From JBDKTH01 sp964558295 (GTDB lineage Bacteria; Planctomycetota; Planctomycetia; Pirellulales; Thermoguttaceae): 19,717 bases of DNA. The stretch lies in contig CAZLDQ010000106.1 in assembly GCA_964558295.1 (NCBI GenBank), forward strand, positions 1-19,717, read 5' to 3'. The notes beneath the pieces are model-generated. The model was not told the DNA's origin and ran no database searches. It worked only from the letters and a program-made list of their open reading frames with translations. The position numbers and the translations under genes are program-made. Of the stretch, positions 12,544-19,717 are shown piece by piece. Position 1 is the stretch's first letter; every line of letters begins with the position of its first letter.

Positions 12544-13986
12544 TTAGATCTCATCCGCTGCCGGTACAACGTATGGCTTGCGGTACTCGCGGGTCAGCAG
12601 GGCGTTGGCCTCAGCGTTGTCGACAAACGTCTCCTGATCGTCTTTGAGTGTCAGCCAGGGGCCCAGGTTCAGACGCTGCTTCTCCAGATCGATGCCGTTT
12701 GCTTTCAAGTGCTCCTGGACCTGGGCGAACGTCTCTTGGACGTTGTCGTTGACGCGGAGCGTTTCGAGTTGCTTGGCGATCTGGGCCGGCGAGGCCGGCC
12801 GACCGAGACGGTAGGAGATGTTGCCCAGGTGGCACATGGCCGTCGAGGTGTGGCCTTCGACGATGTCGGCGTTCTGGTCTTCGCGTTTGCGGCTCCGCAC
12901 GGCCTTGACGAAGTTGTCAAAATGGTTCTGGCCGGGTTCGGAGAACTTGCGGACGAGCTTCCCGTCGGGATCGTAAAGGGAGCAGGAGGTCAGACCGCTG
13001 GCGATGTACCCCTCGCTGCCGACGATCAACACGGCGCCGCCCAGACGCGGGGCGGTGGTCTTCAGGTTGCGGACCTCGTTGACCACGGTAAGCGGGCCGA
13101 AGTCGTGGATCACCACCTGGGTGTTGGGCGTTTGGCCCGCGTCGTCAAACTGGCGCCCGCCGTAGCACATCACGCCGCGGCCGAGCCCGTTGAGGTCGAG
13201 AATCAGACGCAATACGTCGATCGCGTGGATGCTGTTGTTGCCCAATTCGCCGTTGCCGTAGACACAGAACCAGTGCCAGTCGAAGTGGAACGACTTGCTG
13301 GTTATAGGTGCCATGGGGGCCGGGCCAGCCCAGAGATCGTAGTTGACGCTGGCCGGTACGCTGTACTGGCCGGCCGCGCCTATCGAGCGGCGCGGACGGT
13401 ACATGGCGGTGCGGGCCAGCTTAATCTCGCCGAGTTTGCCTTCCCGCACATAGCGGGCCGCCTCGCGGTTGTGCCCGGCCGAGCGGTGCTGCGTGCCCCC
13501 CTGGCAAATCCGGTTGTACTTGCGCGAGACCTCGATCATGCGCCGGCCTTCGCTCACATTGTGGCTGACCGGCTTCTCCACATAGACGTCCTTGCCGGCC
13601 TGCATCGCCCAGATCGCCGCCAGGGAGTGCCAATGGTTGGGCGTGGCGATCGAGACGATATCGACCGACGGGTCGTCGAAGATTCTCCGCATGTCCTCGA
13701 CGAACTTGGCCGGTTGGCTTTGGGCGGAGAACTTGGCCGCTACCCGTTGCCCGATTTCCCGGTCGCAATCGCAGAGGTAGGTCACCTGGCAGTCGGGCCG
13801 GGAGGCAAAGGCCTGGGCATGGTCGCTGCCCCGGCCGCGCACGCCGATTACGGCCACGTTGAGCCGTTCATTGGGACTGGTCGAGGGTTTTTCTGCGCCC
13901 CACACGTTGGCTACTGGCGCGGCGGCCATCGCGGTCATGGCGAGGAGCGATTCTTCGAGCATTGCGCGGCGGGTTAAGCGAGTCAT
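12544..13986 (-). CDS. Twin-arginine Gfo/Idh/MocA family oxidoreductase
   Basis: This 480-residue protein starts with a Tat-type signal (LTRRAMLEESLLAMTAMAAAP), implying export in folded form with its cofactor. A Rossmann NAD(P)-binding domain begins at 42 (LNVAVIGVRGRGSDHA; the loop reads GVRGRG). ATPNHWH at 115-120 and the family EKP motif at 137-139 with the catalytic Lys138 follow. The C-terminal half is the alpha/beta substrate domain (FCVYGNGELGNNSIHAIDV). Members oxidise or reduce sugars, inositols and related compounds; planctomycete genomes hold many Tat-exported members of unknown substrate. The start at 13986 is the one that preserves the Tat motif, although the ribosome binding site is weak. 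It lies downstream of the methyltransferase gene on the same strand with a 134-bp gap, so co-transcription is possible but not evident. Confidence 0.9.
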   Translation of the reverse strand: MTRLTRRAMLEESLLAMTAMAAAPVANVWGAEKPSTSPNERLNVAVIGVRGRGSDHAQAFASRPDCQVTYLCDCDREIGQRVAAKFSAQSQPAKFVEDMRRIFDDPSVDIVSIATPNHWHSLAAIWAMQAGKDVYVEKPVSHNVSEGRRMIEVSRKYNRICQGGTQHRSAGHNREAARYVREGKLGEIKLARTAMYRPRRSIGAAGQYSVPASVNYDLWAGPAPMAPITSKSFHFDWHWFCVYGNGELGNNSIHAIDVLRLILDLNGLGRGVMCYGGRQFDDAGQTPNTQVVIHDFGPLTVVNEVRNLKTTAPRLGGAVLIVGSEGYIASGLTSCSLYDPDGKLVRKFSEPGQNHFDNFVKAVRSRKREDQNADIVEGHTSTAMCHLGNISYRLGRPASPAQIAKQLETLRVNDNVQETFAQVQEHLKANGIDLEKQRLNLGPWLTLKDDQETFVDNAEANALLTREYRKPYVVPAADEI

Positions 13987-14120
13987 GAGAACTTCGTCCG
14001 GGAGGTAAATAGGGAACTAGAACCAGGTCCGTCAACCATTATGCCGCCGCACCGGGGGCAAGTTCCCCCCGAAAATGCGACACCGCTACGCGGAGGTTGG
14101 CCACTAGTGTGCTACTGCGG

Positions 14121-14774
14121 CTACTTCAGCTTATAGATCACTGCCATGCCGTCCCCCTTAAGCTCCGACGCCCGAATGATCACCATGTGGTAGTTCGGAT
14201 CGTTCTGAAGCGTGTCGAGGAAATCCTGCATGCTCTGGGCCGACTTGATGACGTTGTCGGCCACGATCACCGCGCCCGGTTTGAGCTTCGGTTCAAGTGC
14301 CTTGAAGTATTTCAGGTAGTCGCGTTTGACCGCATCGATGAAGACGAAATCGATCGGCCCTTCGAGGGTTGGCAGGACCTGGAGGGCGTCGCCTTCAACC
14401 ACGGTGACCACTTTGTCCAACTGCATCTTCTGGAGATTCTCCCGGGCGGCAGCGACCATCCGGGGGTCGATGTCGACGGTGATTAGTTGTCCTCCGTTGC
14501 GTTCAAACCCAAGGCCCATCAGCATGGCTCCGTAGCCGGTTGCTGTGCCGACCTCCACGCCACGTTTCGCCCCGGAGGCCTCGACCAGGATTCGCAAAAA
14601 GGCCGCATCGCCGGGGGCCGTATTCAGGCCGATCCGTTGGAAGTTGCGGATAAACTGGTTGCGGGCTTGCTCCAGGTCTGCGGCGGCCTCCGTCTGGGCC
14701 GAACTGCTCGCCGCGCAACTGAGCACGAGGAGACCACAAGCCAACATCGAACAGGGGTGCAGGGCTCGCTTCAC
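14121..14774 (-). CDS. Exported class I SAM-dependent O-methyltransferase
   Basis: This 217-residue protein resembles the catechol/caffeoyl-CoA O-methyltransferase group. The SAM-binding motif GVEVGTATGYGA is at 72-83, the ribose-binding acid in ITVDIDP at 98-104, and the metal/active-site region FVFIDAVKRDY at 143-153 is followed by VIVADNV at 169-175. Unusually, it begins with a signal peptide (MLACGLLVLSCAASSSAQ), so the mature protein would be outside the cytoplasm or lipid-anchored at C20. The GTG start at 14774 is preferred: AAGGA lies seven bases upstream and a promoter ends about 40 bp before it; the ATG at 14852 would lie inside that promoter. The methyl acceptor is unknown. It is divergent from the ABC exporter genes. 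Confidence 0.82.
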   Translation of the reverse strand: MKRALHPCSMLACGLLVLSCAASSSAQTEAAADLEQARNQFIRNFQRIGLNTAPGDAAFLRILVEASGAKRGVEVGTATGYGAMLMGLGFERNGGQLITVDIDPRMVAAARENLQKMQLDKVVTVVEGDALQVLPTLEGPIDFVFIDAVKRDYLKYFKALEPKLKPGAVIVADNVIKSAQSMQDFLDTLQNDPNYHMVIIRASELKGDGMAVIYKLK

Positions 14775-14823
14775 GACGCATTCCTTTTCAGAGAGTGTGT
14801 GTAGGACCGATAGCTGTCCTATC

Positions 14824-14852
14824 ATGCTAAGCTCCGGCAGCAGAGGATGCAA
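14824..14852 (-). promoter_or_regulatory. Promoter of the exported methyltransferase gene
   Basis: On the minus strand TTGCAT (14852-14847) and TAGCAT (14829-14824) are exactly 17 bp apart. The predicted start near 14817 gives a leader of about 43 bases to the GTG at 14774. Just downstream, AGGAC and GTCCT could form a short hairpin in the leader. Confidence 0.5.
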
Positions 14853-14986
14853 TTCTTAAAGGATCGCCCTGTACGGAACCGTGTGGGGGCCTCTTCGGCA
14901 GCCCGCCTTGTCAGGTTGCGGTTCACCCAGGACAATGAGGACGTCGGTGCCATTCCGAGGCAGCGGACCTGACTTGCTGGGGAAGA

Positions 14987-15700
14987 ATGAATTCCAACGG
15001 CGACATGACGGTTTTTGTAGAAACCCAGATGCTGGTGCGTGAATACCGCGTGGGGGAGACACACGTCCGCGCGCTGGACGGCCTGGATCTGCGGATCGGC
15101 CGGGGGGAATTCTTGGCCGTCTTGGGCGTCAGCGGGTCGGGGAAGTCTACGCTGCTGCACCTGTTGGGCGCGCTGGATACGCCAACCTCGGGCCGGGTGC
15201 GCGTCGGCGACCAGGATCTGGGCGCCTTGACCCGGCGCCAGCGGACCCTCTACCGGCGCACGGTCGTGGGGTTCGTATTCCAGTCGTATTACCTCGTGCC
15301 GAACCTGACGGCCGAAGAGAATGTGGCCTTGGCCCTGACCTTTCAGGGAACCTTTGGCCAACAGCGCCGCCGGCGCGCGGCCGAAGCGATCGAGCGGCTC
15401 GGGATCTCTCACCGGGCCAGGCATCGGCCGGGGCAGTTGAGCGGTGGGGAGCAACAGCGCGTGGCCATTGCCCGGGCGATCGTCCACCAGCCGCCACTGC
15501 TGTTGGCCGACGAACCAACGGGGAATCTTGACCACGACACAGCGGCCGACGTCATGGGCCGCCTCCGCCAGGCTTGCCGCGAGTTGGGCACGACCGTGAT
15601 CATGGTCACCCATGACCGGGAGATGGCCGACCGCGTGGCCGATCGGATCATCCACCTTCGCGACGGCCGGCTGGTCCACGGCGAGGGGGGCCCACCATGA
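14987..15700 (+). CDS. ABC transporter ATP-binding protein, MacB/LolD type
   Basis: This 237-residue protein has all ABC ATPase motifs in order: Walker A GVSGSGKST (47-55), Q-loop Gln99 (VFQSYYLVPNLTAEEN), signature LSGGEQQ (151-157), Walker B LLLADEPTGNLD (171-182) and H-loop His209 (VTHD). The 'YYLVPNLTAEEN' and 'ADEPTGNLD' wording is typical of the MacB/LolD/FtsE subgroup, whose members drive mechanotransmission or lipoprotein release rather than classical pore import. It sits on the inner face of the cytoplasmic membrane with the permease encoded directly downstream (4-bp ATGA overlap). The start at 14987 has GGGGA a few bases upstream; a second ATG at 15005 lacks any ribosome binding site. 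No membrane-fusion partner is encoded in the window. Confidence 0.93.
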   Translation: MNSNGDMTVFVETQMLVREYRVGETHVRALDGLDLRIGRGEFLAVLGVSGSGKSTLLHLLGALDTPTSGRVRVGDQDLGALTRRQRTLYRRTVVGFVFQSYYLVPNLTAEENVALALTFQGTFGQQRRRRAAEAIERLGISHRARHRPGQLSGGEQQRVAIARAIVHQPPLLLADEPTGNLDHDTAADVMGRLRQACRELGTTVIMVTHDREMADRVADRIIHLRDGRLVHGEGGPP

Positions 15701-16983
15701 GGGCCTGGCGCATTGCGCAACTCGCCCTCGGGGGACTTCGCCGCGCGCCGCTGCGCATGGCGTTGACGACGATCGGGGTGAGCATTGCCGCGGGGGCCAT
15801 GTTCACGATGGTCGCCTTCGCCCTTGGCTTGCAGCATCAGGCGGAAACGCCGTTTCGGCTCTTGGATCTGTTCAAAAACATCGAGGTCAAGCCGATGACC
15901 GGCGAGAAAGCGAAGAAGTCGCCCGTATTGGACGACCAGATGCTCGCCCGGATGGAGAAAATTCCCGGGGTGGAGGTCGTCTACCCCGATCTTCGCATCA
16001 AGGACCTGCGACTCTGCCATGGCAAACGGACGGCCAGCGGCCTGGCCTTAGCCATGCCGCGCGAGGCGCTGATGTTCGGCACGTCGGAGGAGATCCTAAC
16101 CGCGGGGCGGTTCTTCAGCAACGAGAGCCATGAGATCTTGCTGGGTAAGCGACTGGTGACCGACTTGGGATTTGCCTCGCCGGAGAAGGCACTTGGCGCG
16201 GAGGTGACCATTGAGGCCACGGGCTTCCTGCCGACCGAAGGGGCGTCGTTTGTGCTCGAACGGCGTCAAATCCAAGTCGTCGTGGTTGGCGTGGTCGACG
16301 TCCCGCCGCTGCTCCCTCGCCATATCCAGCGTGCCGTGCTCCTGCCAGTGGAACTGATGAAAGAGATCCCCCGACTCTACGACGAGACCGTGCTCCAGTT
16401 GGACAAGTTGGGGCCCAACGCCGCCAAGAGCTACCCGAGTGCCACGGTCCGGGTCGAGAGTCCCGCACGCTTGGAGGCCGTCGAGGCCCAGATCCGCACG
16501 TTGGGCTTCCGCACACGAACGGTGCTCAGCCGGTTTGAGGAGATGCGACTGTTTTTCGTGTTCCTTGAGGTGTTACTCGGGGCGGTGGGGACCGTGGCCT
16601 TGTTGGTCGCCGCGTTGGGGATCGTCAATACGCTGTTGATGTCCGTCCTGGAACGCTATCAGGAGATCGGCATCTACAAGGCCCTCGGCGCATCGGACGG
16701 CGATCTGGTGATCCTTTTTCTGACCGAGGCGGCGATCATTGGCGTGGCCGGCGGGTTGGGCGGCTTGGCCCTGGGGTGGGGCGTCGCATCCCGGGTCGGG
16801 GTGGGCGTGGGCTACTATGCCCAGACGCGGCATGTCACCAGCCACCTCGCCCTGTTCGCCTTTCCCGGTTGGCTTTTGGCCGCCACCGTCCTCTTCTCCG
16901 CCTTGGTGAGCGTGATTGCCGGCGTTTATCCCGCCTTGCGTGCCGCCCGGATTGATCCGATCCGCGTGTTGCGCCGGGAGTAG
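15697..16983 (+). CDS. ABC transporter permease, MacB-like (FtsX domain)
   Basis: This 428-residue membrane protein has the MacB/LolC/E topology. One TM helix lies near the N-terminus (about 21-45). A large extracytoplasmic MacB_PCD-type domain (about 46-283) follows. Three C-terminal TM helices (about 286-314, 336-365, 386-410) make the FtsX domain, with the coupling segment LERYQEIGIYKALGASDGD between the first two and the family ending GVYPALRAARIDPIRVLRRE. It pairs with the ATPase encoded just upstream, with translational coupling through the ATGA overlap. The pair could export a small molecule or peptide or handle lipoproteins; the substrate cannot be read. Its stop is 36 bp from the stop of the convergent FHA gene, with no evident terminator between. 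Confidence 0.93.
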   Translation: MRAWRIAQLALGGLRRAPLRMALTTIGVSIAAGAMFTMVAFALGLQHQAETPFRLLDLFKNIEVKPMTGEKAKKSPVLDDQMLARMEKIPGVEVVYPDLRIKDLRLCHGKRTASGLALAMPREALMFGTSEEILTAGRFFSNESHEILLGKRLVTDLGFASPEKALGAEVTIEATGFLPTEGASFVLERRQIQVVVVGVVDVPPLLPRHIQRAVLLPVELMKEIPRLYDETVLQLDKLGPNAAKSYPSATVRVESPARLEAVEAQIRTLGFRTRTVLSRFEEMRLFFVFLEVLLGAVGTVALLVAALGIVNTLLMSVLERYQEIGIYKALGASDGDLVILFLTEAAIIGVAGGLGGLALGWGVASRVGVGVGYYAQTRHVTSHLALFAFPGWLLAATVLFSALVSVIAGVYPALRAARIDPIRVLRRE

Positions 16984-17019
16984 GGGAACTCGACAAGGGA
17001 AACGTCCGAACCGGATGAG

Positions 17020-19182
17020 TCAGGCGTCACACTCCGGGCCGGTTGCGTTGGGGGGCGTCAACTCCGCGTGGAGCAACTCGGCCACCGTCGCCGGGGCCTC
17101 GTCAGGCGAGCTTTCCTCCCCGGGGGGCTCCACCGGCGCGGGAGCCCTGCGACGCGATTGGATCCGTGGGATCATGAGCACAAAAAATTGAATTCCCCAA
17201 AACAGGCCTACGACGAGACTGATCATTGCCGCACTAAATGTCAAACCGCTGGGAGCCACCCGCCATATCCCAAGCAGGACGATACCGCTGACCAGTCCCA
17301 AGACTGCAACCAGCAGCTTGAAGCCGACCACGCGCCGCAAGAGCCGCTGGCTGTGGCGATCGATGGCCGTCTGCGCCGATAGGTTGGCCACTTCCCGCAT
17401 CGCCGTGAGATTGACAAATTTCTCCGGCGCCACCGCCCGCGGTGACATCTCCACCGGCTCCCGTCGCTTGCCCGCAAAACGTTGCGCCGCCGTTTCGTCG
17501 GCGGGCCGAAATGGAATCGTCTCCCGAGGGGGCGCGTCCTCGTCGCGCCGTTTGGGCGACGCCCCGACAGCACCGGCCGCTTCGCCGGTCACGCCGCGCA
17601 CCCGCTCCAGCAACCTCGCCATATAATCGTCGATCGATTCTTCCTCGTGGTCCCCGTGCGCCGAGCCAGGGGAAGTCTCCCGGCCGTGGCCACCAGGTGA
17701 CTTGGCCGCGACCTGGACCGTGTCGGGGAATTCCTCGTCCTCTTCTTCATACTCCGGCAGGTTCCCCATCCGGCGAAGGACTTCCAGACTGCTCAGCGGC
17801 GACTGGCTCGACGATGGACGTCCCTGAGAAGGTTCGTCCCTCCTGTCCCCCGGTTCGCAACGCGCGGCTTTCGCCCGCTCGGCTTCCCACCGATGACGTT
17901 CTTCTTCAAAGGCATTGCGGGCGGCTTCGAGATCCGCTTCTCGGGCCTCGAGGCTCTCACGGCGGTCAAGGAGTTCCTGCTCCCTCTCCTCCCATTGGGC
18001 CTCTTGTTGCGTGCGTTGTTCTTCCAGCGCTTGTCGCTGAGCTTCCAATTCGGCCTGCCGCGCGTTGAGCTTTTCTTCAGCCTCCGCCCGCTCGGCTTCC
18101 TGCCGCTTGCGTTGTTCTTCGAGCGAATGTTGCAAGGCTTCGAGTTGGGCCTGCCGCGCGTTCAACCTCTCTTCGGCTTCGGCCCGCTGGGCCTCTTGTC
18201 GCTCGCGCTGTTCCTCCAGCGTTCGCTGGCGGGCCTTGCACTCGGCCTCTTGGACCTTGAGTTCTTCCCGCCGGGTGTGAAGCTGGGTTTCGGAGTTCGA
18301 CCGTTCGATTTCCCAACGCTGCCGCAGTTCCTCGAAGGCTCGTTGTCGCGCCTCGAATTCCGCCTCCCGGGCCGCCTGTTCCTCCAGCCGAACACGGGAC
18401 TGCGCCGAATCGTCTGCTTCCTGGGTCGCTTGTTGCTGCCGTTGGTTGTCGAGCGATTGCTGCCGGGCTTTCAGGTCTTCCTCGGCCTTGGCGCGGGCGG
18501 CGTTCCATCGGTCGCATTGTTCTTGGAATGCCTGCCGCGCGGCTGCCAGTTCGGCTTGCTGGGCCTGAAGGCGCTTCTCCGCCTCCGCCTGTTTGGCTTG
18601 CCACTGGTCGGTTTGTTGCTCCAACGCCTGTCGCGCGGCGGTTAGTTCCGCCTGGAGCGTTTCCAATCGTTTGGTCTGGGCGGCAAGAGCTTTTTCCGCA
18701 GCGGCCCGTTCGGTCTCCCATTTCCGACGTTCCTCGTCGAGCGCCTTGCCCTTTGCTGCAAGAGGCGAGACCTGGCCGGTCGAATCTCCCGCGATGTCTT
18801 CCTCTTCGAGGCCCGCAGGCGGGACGTCGACCGATTCGGACGGCTTGCCCAAGCCGAGCGCCTCGAGCACCTCAAATTCGAGGGGACCGACACTCAGTCG
18901 ATCGCCGGGCGAAAGCAGCGATTCGGTGAACGCACGACCGTTCAAGCGCGTATCAGGGTGCCACCGCCGGATCACGGCCGCCGCCGGGCCCCGAACAATC
19001 AGGCAATGCAGGGGGCGCACGCCCCGGGCACGCAGCCGAAGCGTACAGCGGGGACCGGAGCCGATCGTGCATTTTTCAGCATGGAGGCGAATGACCTGAC
19101 CATGACGACTTGTCCCACGAATTCGCAGAACCAGATCACCCGCGCAGGTCTCCTTGGAAGAAGCAATCGCTGTACTGACCAT
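17020..19182 (-). CDS. FHA-domain / coiled-coil / two-TM membrane protein
   Basis: This 720-residue protein has an FHA-like domain at about 18-107 (KCTIGSGPRCTLRL, GVRPLHCLIVRG, DTRLNGRAF, LSPGDRLSVGPLEFEVL). A long Glu/Gln/Arg/Ala coiled coil (about 143-440) is built of 32- and 39-residue repeats. An acidic and Pro/Ser-rich linker (445-590) is followed by two TM helices (about 621-641 and 649-672) and a hydrophilic tail. The FHA phosphothreonine site is degenerate: the usual GR is G-S and the SxxH Ser is missing, so phosphopeptide binding is doubtful. A cytoplasmic rod anchored to the membrane, perhaps a scaffold, is inferred. The start is uncertain: ATG 19182 is used, with GTG 19188 (AGGGG six bases upstream) or ATG 19221 as alternatives. 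It ends 36 bp from the convergent permease. Confidence 0.8.
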   Translation of the reverse strand: MVSTAIASSKETCAGDLVLRIRGTSRHGQVIRLHAEKCTIGSGPRCTLRLRARGVRPLHCLIVRGPAAAVIRRWHPDTRLNGRAFTESLLSPGDRLSVGPLEFEVLEALGLGKPSESVDVPPAGLEEEDIAGDSTGQVSPLAAKGKALDEERRKWETERAAAEKALAAQTKRLETLQAELTAARQALEQQTDQWQAKQAEAEKRLQAQQAELAAARQAFQEQCDRWNAARAKAEEDLKARQQSLDNQRQQQATQEADDSAQSRVRLEEQAAREAEFEARQRAFEELRQRWEIERSNSETQLHTRREELKVQEAECKARQRTLEEQRERQEAQRAEAEERLNARQAQLEALQHSLEEQRKRQEAERAEAEEKLNARQAELEAQRQALEEQRTQQEAQWEEREQELLDRRESLEAREADLEAARNAFEEERHRWEAERAKAARCEPGDRRDEPSQGRPSSSQSPLSSLEVLRRMGNLPEYEEEDEEFPDTVQVAAKSPGGHGRETSPGSAHGDHEEESIDDYMARLLERVRGVTGEAAGAVGASPKRRDEDAPPRETIPFRPADETAAQRFAGKRREPVEMSPRAVAPEKFVNLTAMREVANLSAQTAIDRHSQRLLRRVVGFKLLVAVLGLVSGIVLLGIWRVAPSGLTFSAAMISLVVGLFWGIQFFVLMIPRIQSRRRAPAPVEPPGEESSPDEAPATVAELLHAELTPPNATGPECDA
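17860..18740 (-). repeat. Coding repeats in the coiled-coil part of the FHA protein
   Basis: Repeat units start at residues 148, 187, 219, 283, 322, 354, 386 and 425 (numbered from ATG 19182), so steps are 32, 39 (32 plus one heptad) or 64. The best-conserved pair is the units at 322 and 354, sharing RAEAEExLNARQAxLEA. A Trp recurs at the same phase (155, 194, 226, 290, 432). Coordinates are approximate. Confidence 0.7.
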
Positions 19183-19717
19183 GTTCACAATGAACCCCTG
19201 CGTTGTGCCGCCAACGTGCATCCATTGGAGGCTTTGTCAAGTGAGGACCACTTTCCGCATACTAAATCGCCTACAGGATTTAGCTTACGGTTCACCCCCG
19301 GTCAAAGCTGGGGTGAGGGGGGCGATCCGCCGGCCGCGATTGACGAAAAAGGGCTGTATATCTTTGCCGGTTTTGTCGATTATCCGATAGCGAAGTTCGG
19401 CCGGGGCCGCGGGATGCCCAACGCCGGGGACCGGAACGAGCAAGGCAAAAGTGTCCCCCACGATGACCATTTGTCGGTGTGGGGGTAAACCCCGTCCAAT
19501 TCTGCGGGAAACTGGCCGTCAAGCGGTTGAATCTGCAGGGTAGGGAGGGTAGTCTGTAGGGCTTCTCAACACGCGGGGGAATCTTTCCTTTTTTTTGGAA
19601 CCCCTGCAGGTGAGATGCGTACTATAGTTTGGTTGCTGTCGAGTGAGACGTCAGGAACAACCGGCAGCAGGTAACCCGTCAAGAGAGGCATCAGAGAGGG
19701 GGTTCGGATTCGGCTTA
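19183..19717. other. Region upstream of the FHA gene, no supported gene
   Basis: This 535-bp end region has open frames on both strands, but none has a ribosome binding site with protein-like composition. Two inverted repeats stand out: CTAAATC...GATTTAG (19262-19268 with 19277-19283) and TCACCCC...GGGGTGA (19292-19298 with 19310-19316). A perfect TTGACA on the minus strand (19240-19235) could be the -35 of the FHA gene, although no good -10 lies 16-18 bp on. A run of eight or more T occurs at about 19589-19596 without a clear hairpin before it. Confidence 0.4.

Noticed and set aside
12709..13977. Open frame of 422 codons on the plus strand opposite the oxidoreductase
   Set aside because: It is a shadow of the Gfo/Idh/MocA gene, which has a Tat signal, a nucleotide-binding loop and the EKP motif in the other direction.
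14053..14071. Hairpin CGGGGG...CCCCCG between the methyltransferase and oxidoreductase genes as a terminator
   Set aside because: The stem is only six pairs and no U-tract follows on the minus strand, so termination is not supported.
19285..19470. Minus-strand 61-codon frame (MVIVGDTFALLVPVPGVG...)
   Set aside because: It looks somewhat protein-like but has no Shine-Dalgarno, ends in the inverted repeats and matches nothing I recognise. Not strong enough to call a gene.
19623..19628. TATAGT as a -10 element for a gene beyond the right edge
   Set aside because: The nearest -35-like hexamer (TTGGAA, 19595-19600) is 22 bp away, too far, and no start codon with a ribosome binding site follows in the window.

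Overview
The window looks like a piece of a planctomycete chromosome, most likely of the Pirellulales type. This is inferred from gene content, not from a marker gene. The supporting signs are high GC, mostly single genes or short transcription units in mixed orientation, small secreted Tyr/Gly- or His/Gly-rich proteins, a twin-arginine Gfo/Idh/MocA oxidoreductase, a very long FHA/coiled-coil membrane protein, and tandem repeats that stay open in all frames. No rRNA, tRNA, CRISPR array, insertion sequence or phage gene was found.

Left part (1-3600): the C-terminal end of an unrecognised protein; a MazG-like nucleotide pyrophosphohydrolase; a frameshifted remnant of a secreted protein on the minus strand; an exported thioredoxin-like protein; csrA, whose leader carries a GGA-loop hairpin suggesting autoregulation; and a convergent monoglyceride-lipase-type hydrolase that overlaps the end of csrA.

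Secreted-protein cluster (3690-5990, minus strand): four small genes encode secreted low-complexity proteins. They share a signal-peptide pattern, and two also share a short mature motif. Three have terminator-like hairpins with a U-tract downstream, so they look like separately transcribed members of a paralogous family.

Middle (6427-9142): a bifunctional homocysteine S-methyltransferase / methylenetetrahydrofolate reductase on the plus strand and a HEAT-repeat lipoprotein on the minus strand. Between the lipoprotein promoter and the next gene lies a 52-bp tandem repeat array (five units with a 104-bp higher-order period).

Right part (9849-19717): a GH89-like alpha-N-acetylglucosaminidase, with a clear promoter and three 11-bp repeats at its predicted transcription start, is followed by a possible small RNA ending in a very strong terminator. 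Then come, on the minus strand, a Gfo/Idh/MocA oxidoreductase and an exported SAM-dependent methyltransferase. A two-gene MacB-like ABC exporter (plus strand, ATGA overlap) runs convergently into the FHA/coiled-coil/two-TM protein. The last 0.5 kb has no gene I can support.

No single large new system is evident. The most unusual items are the secreted-protein family, the possible small RNA, the repeat array, the csrA leader hairpin and the exported methyltransferase.
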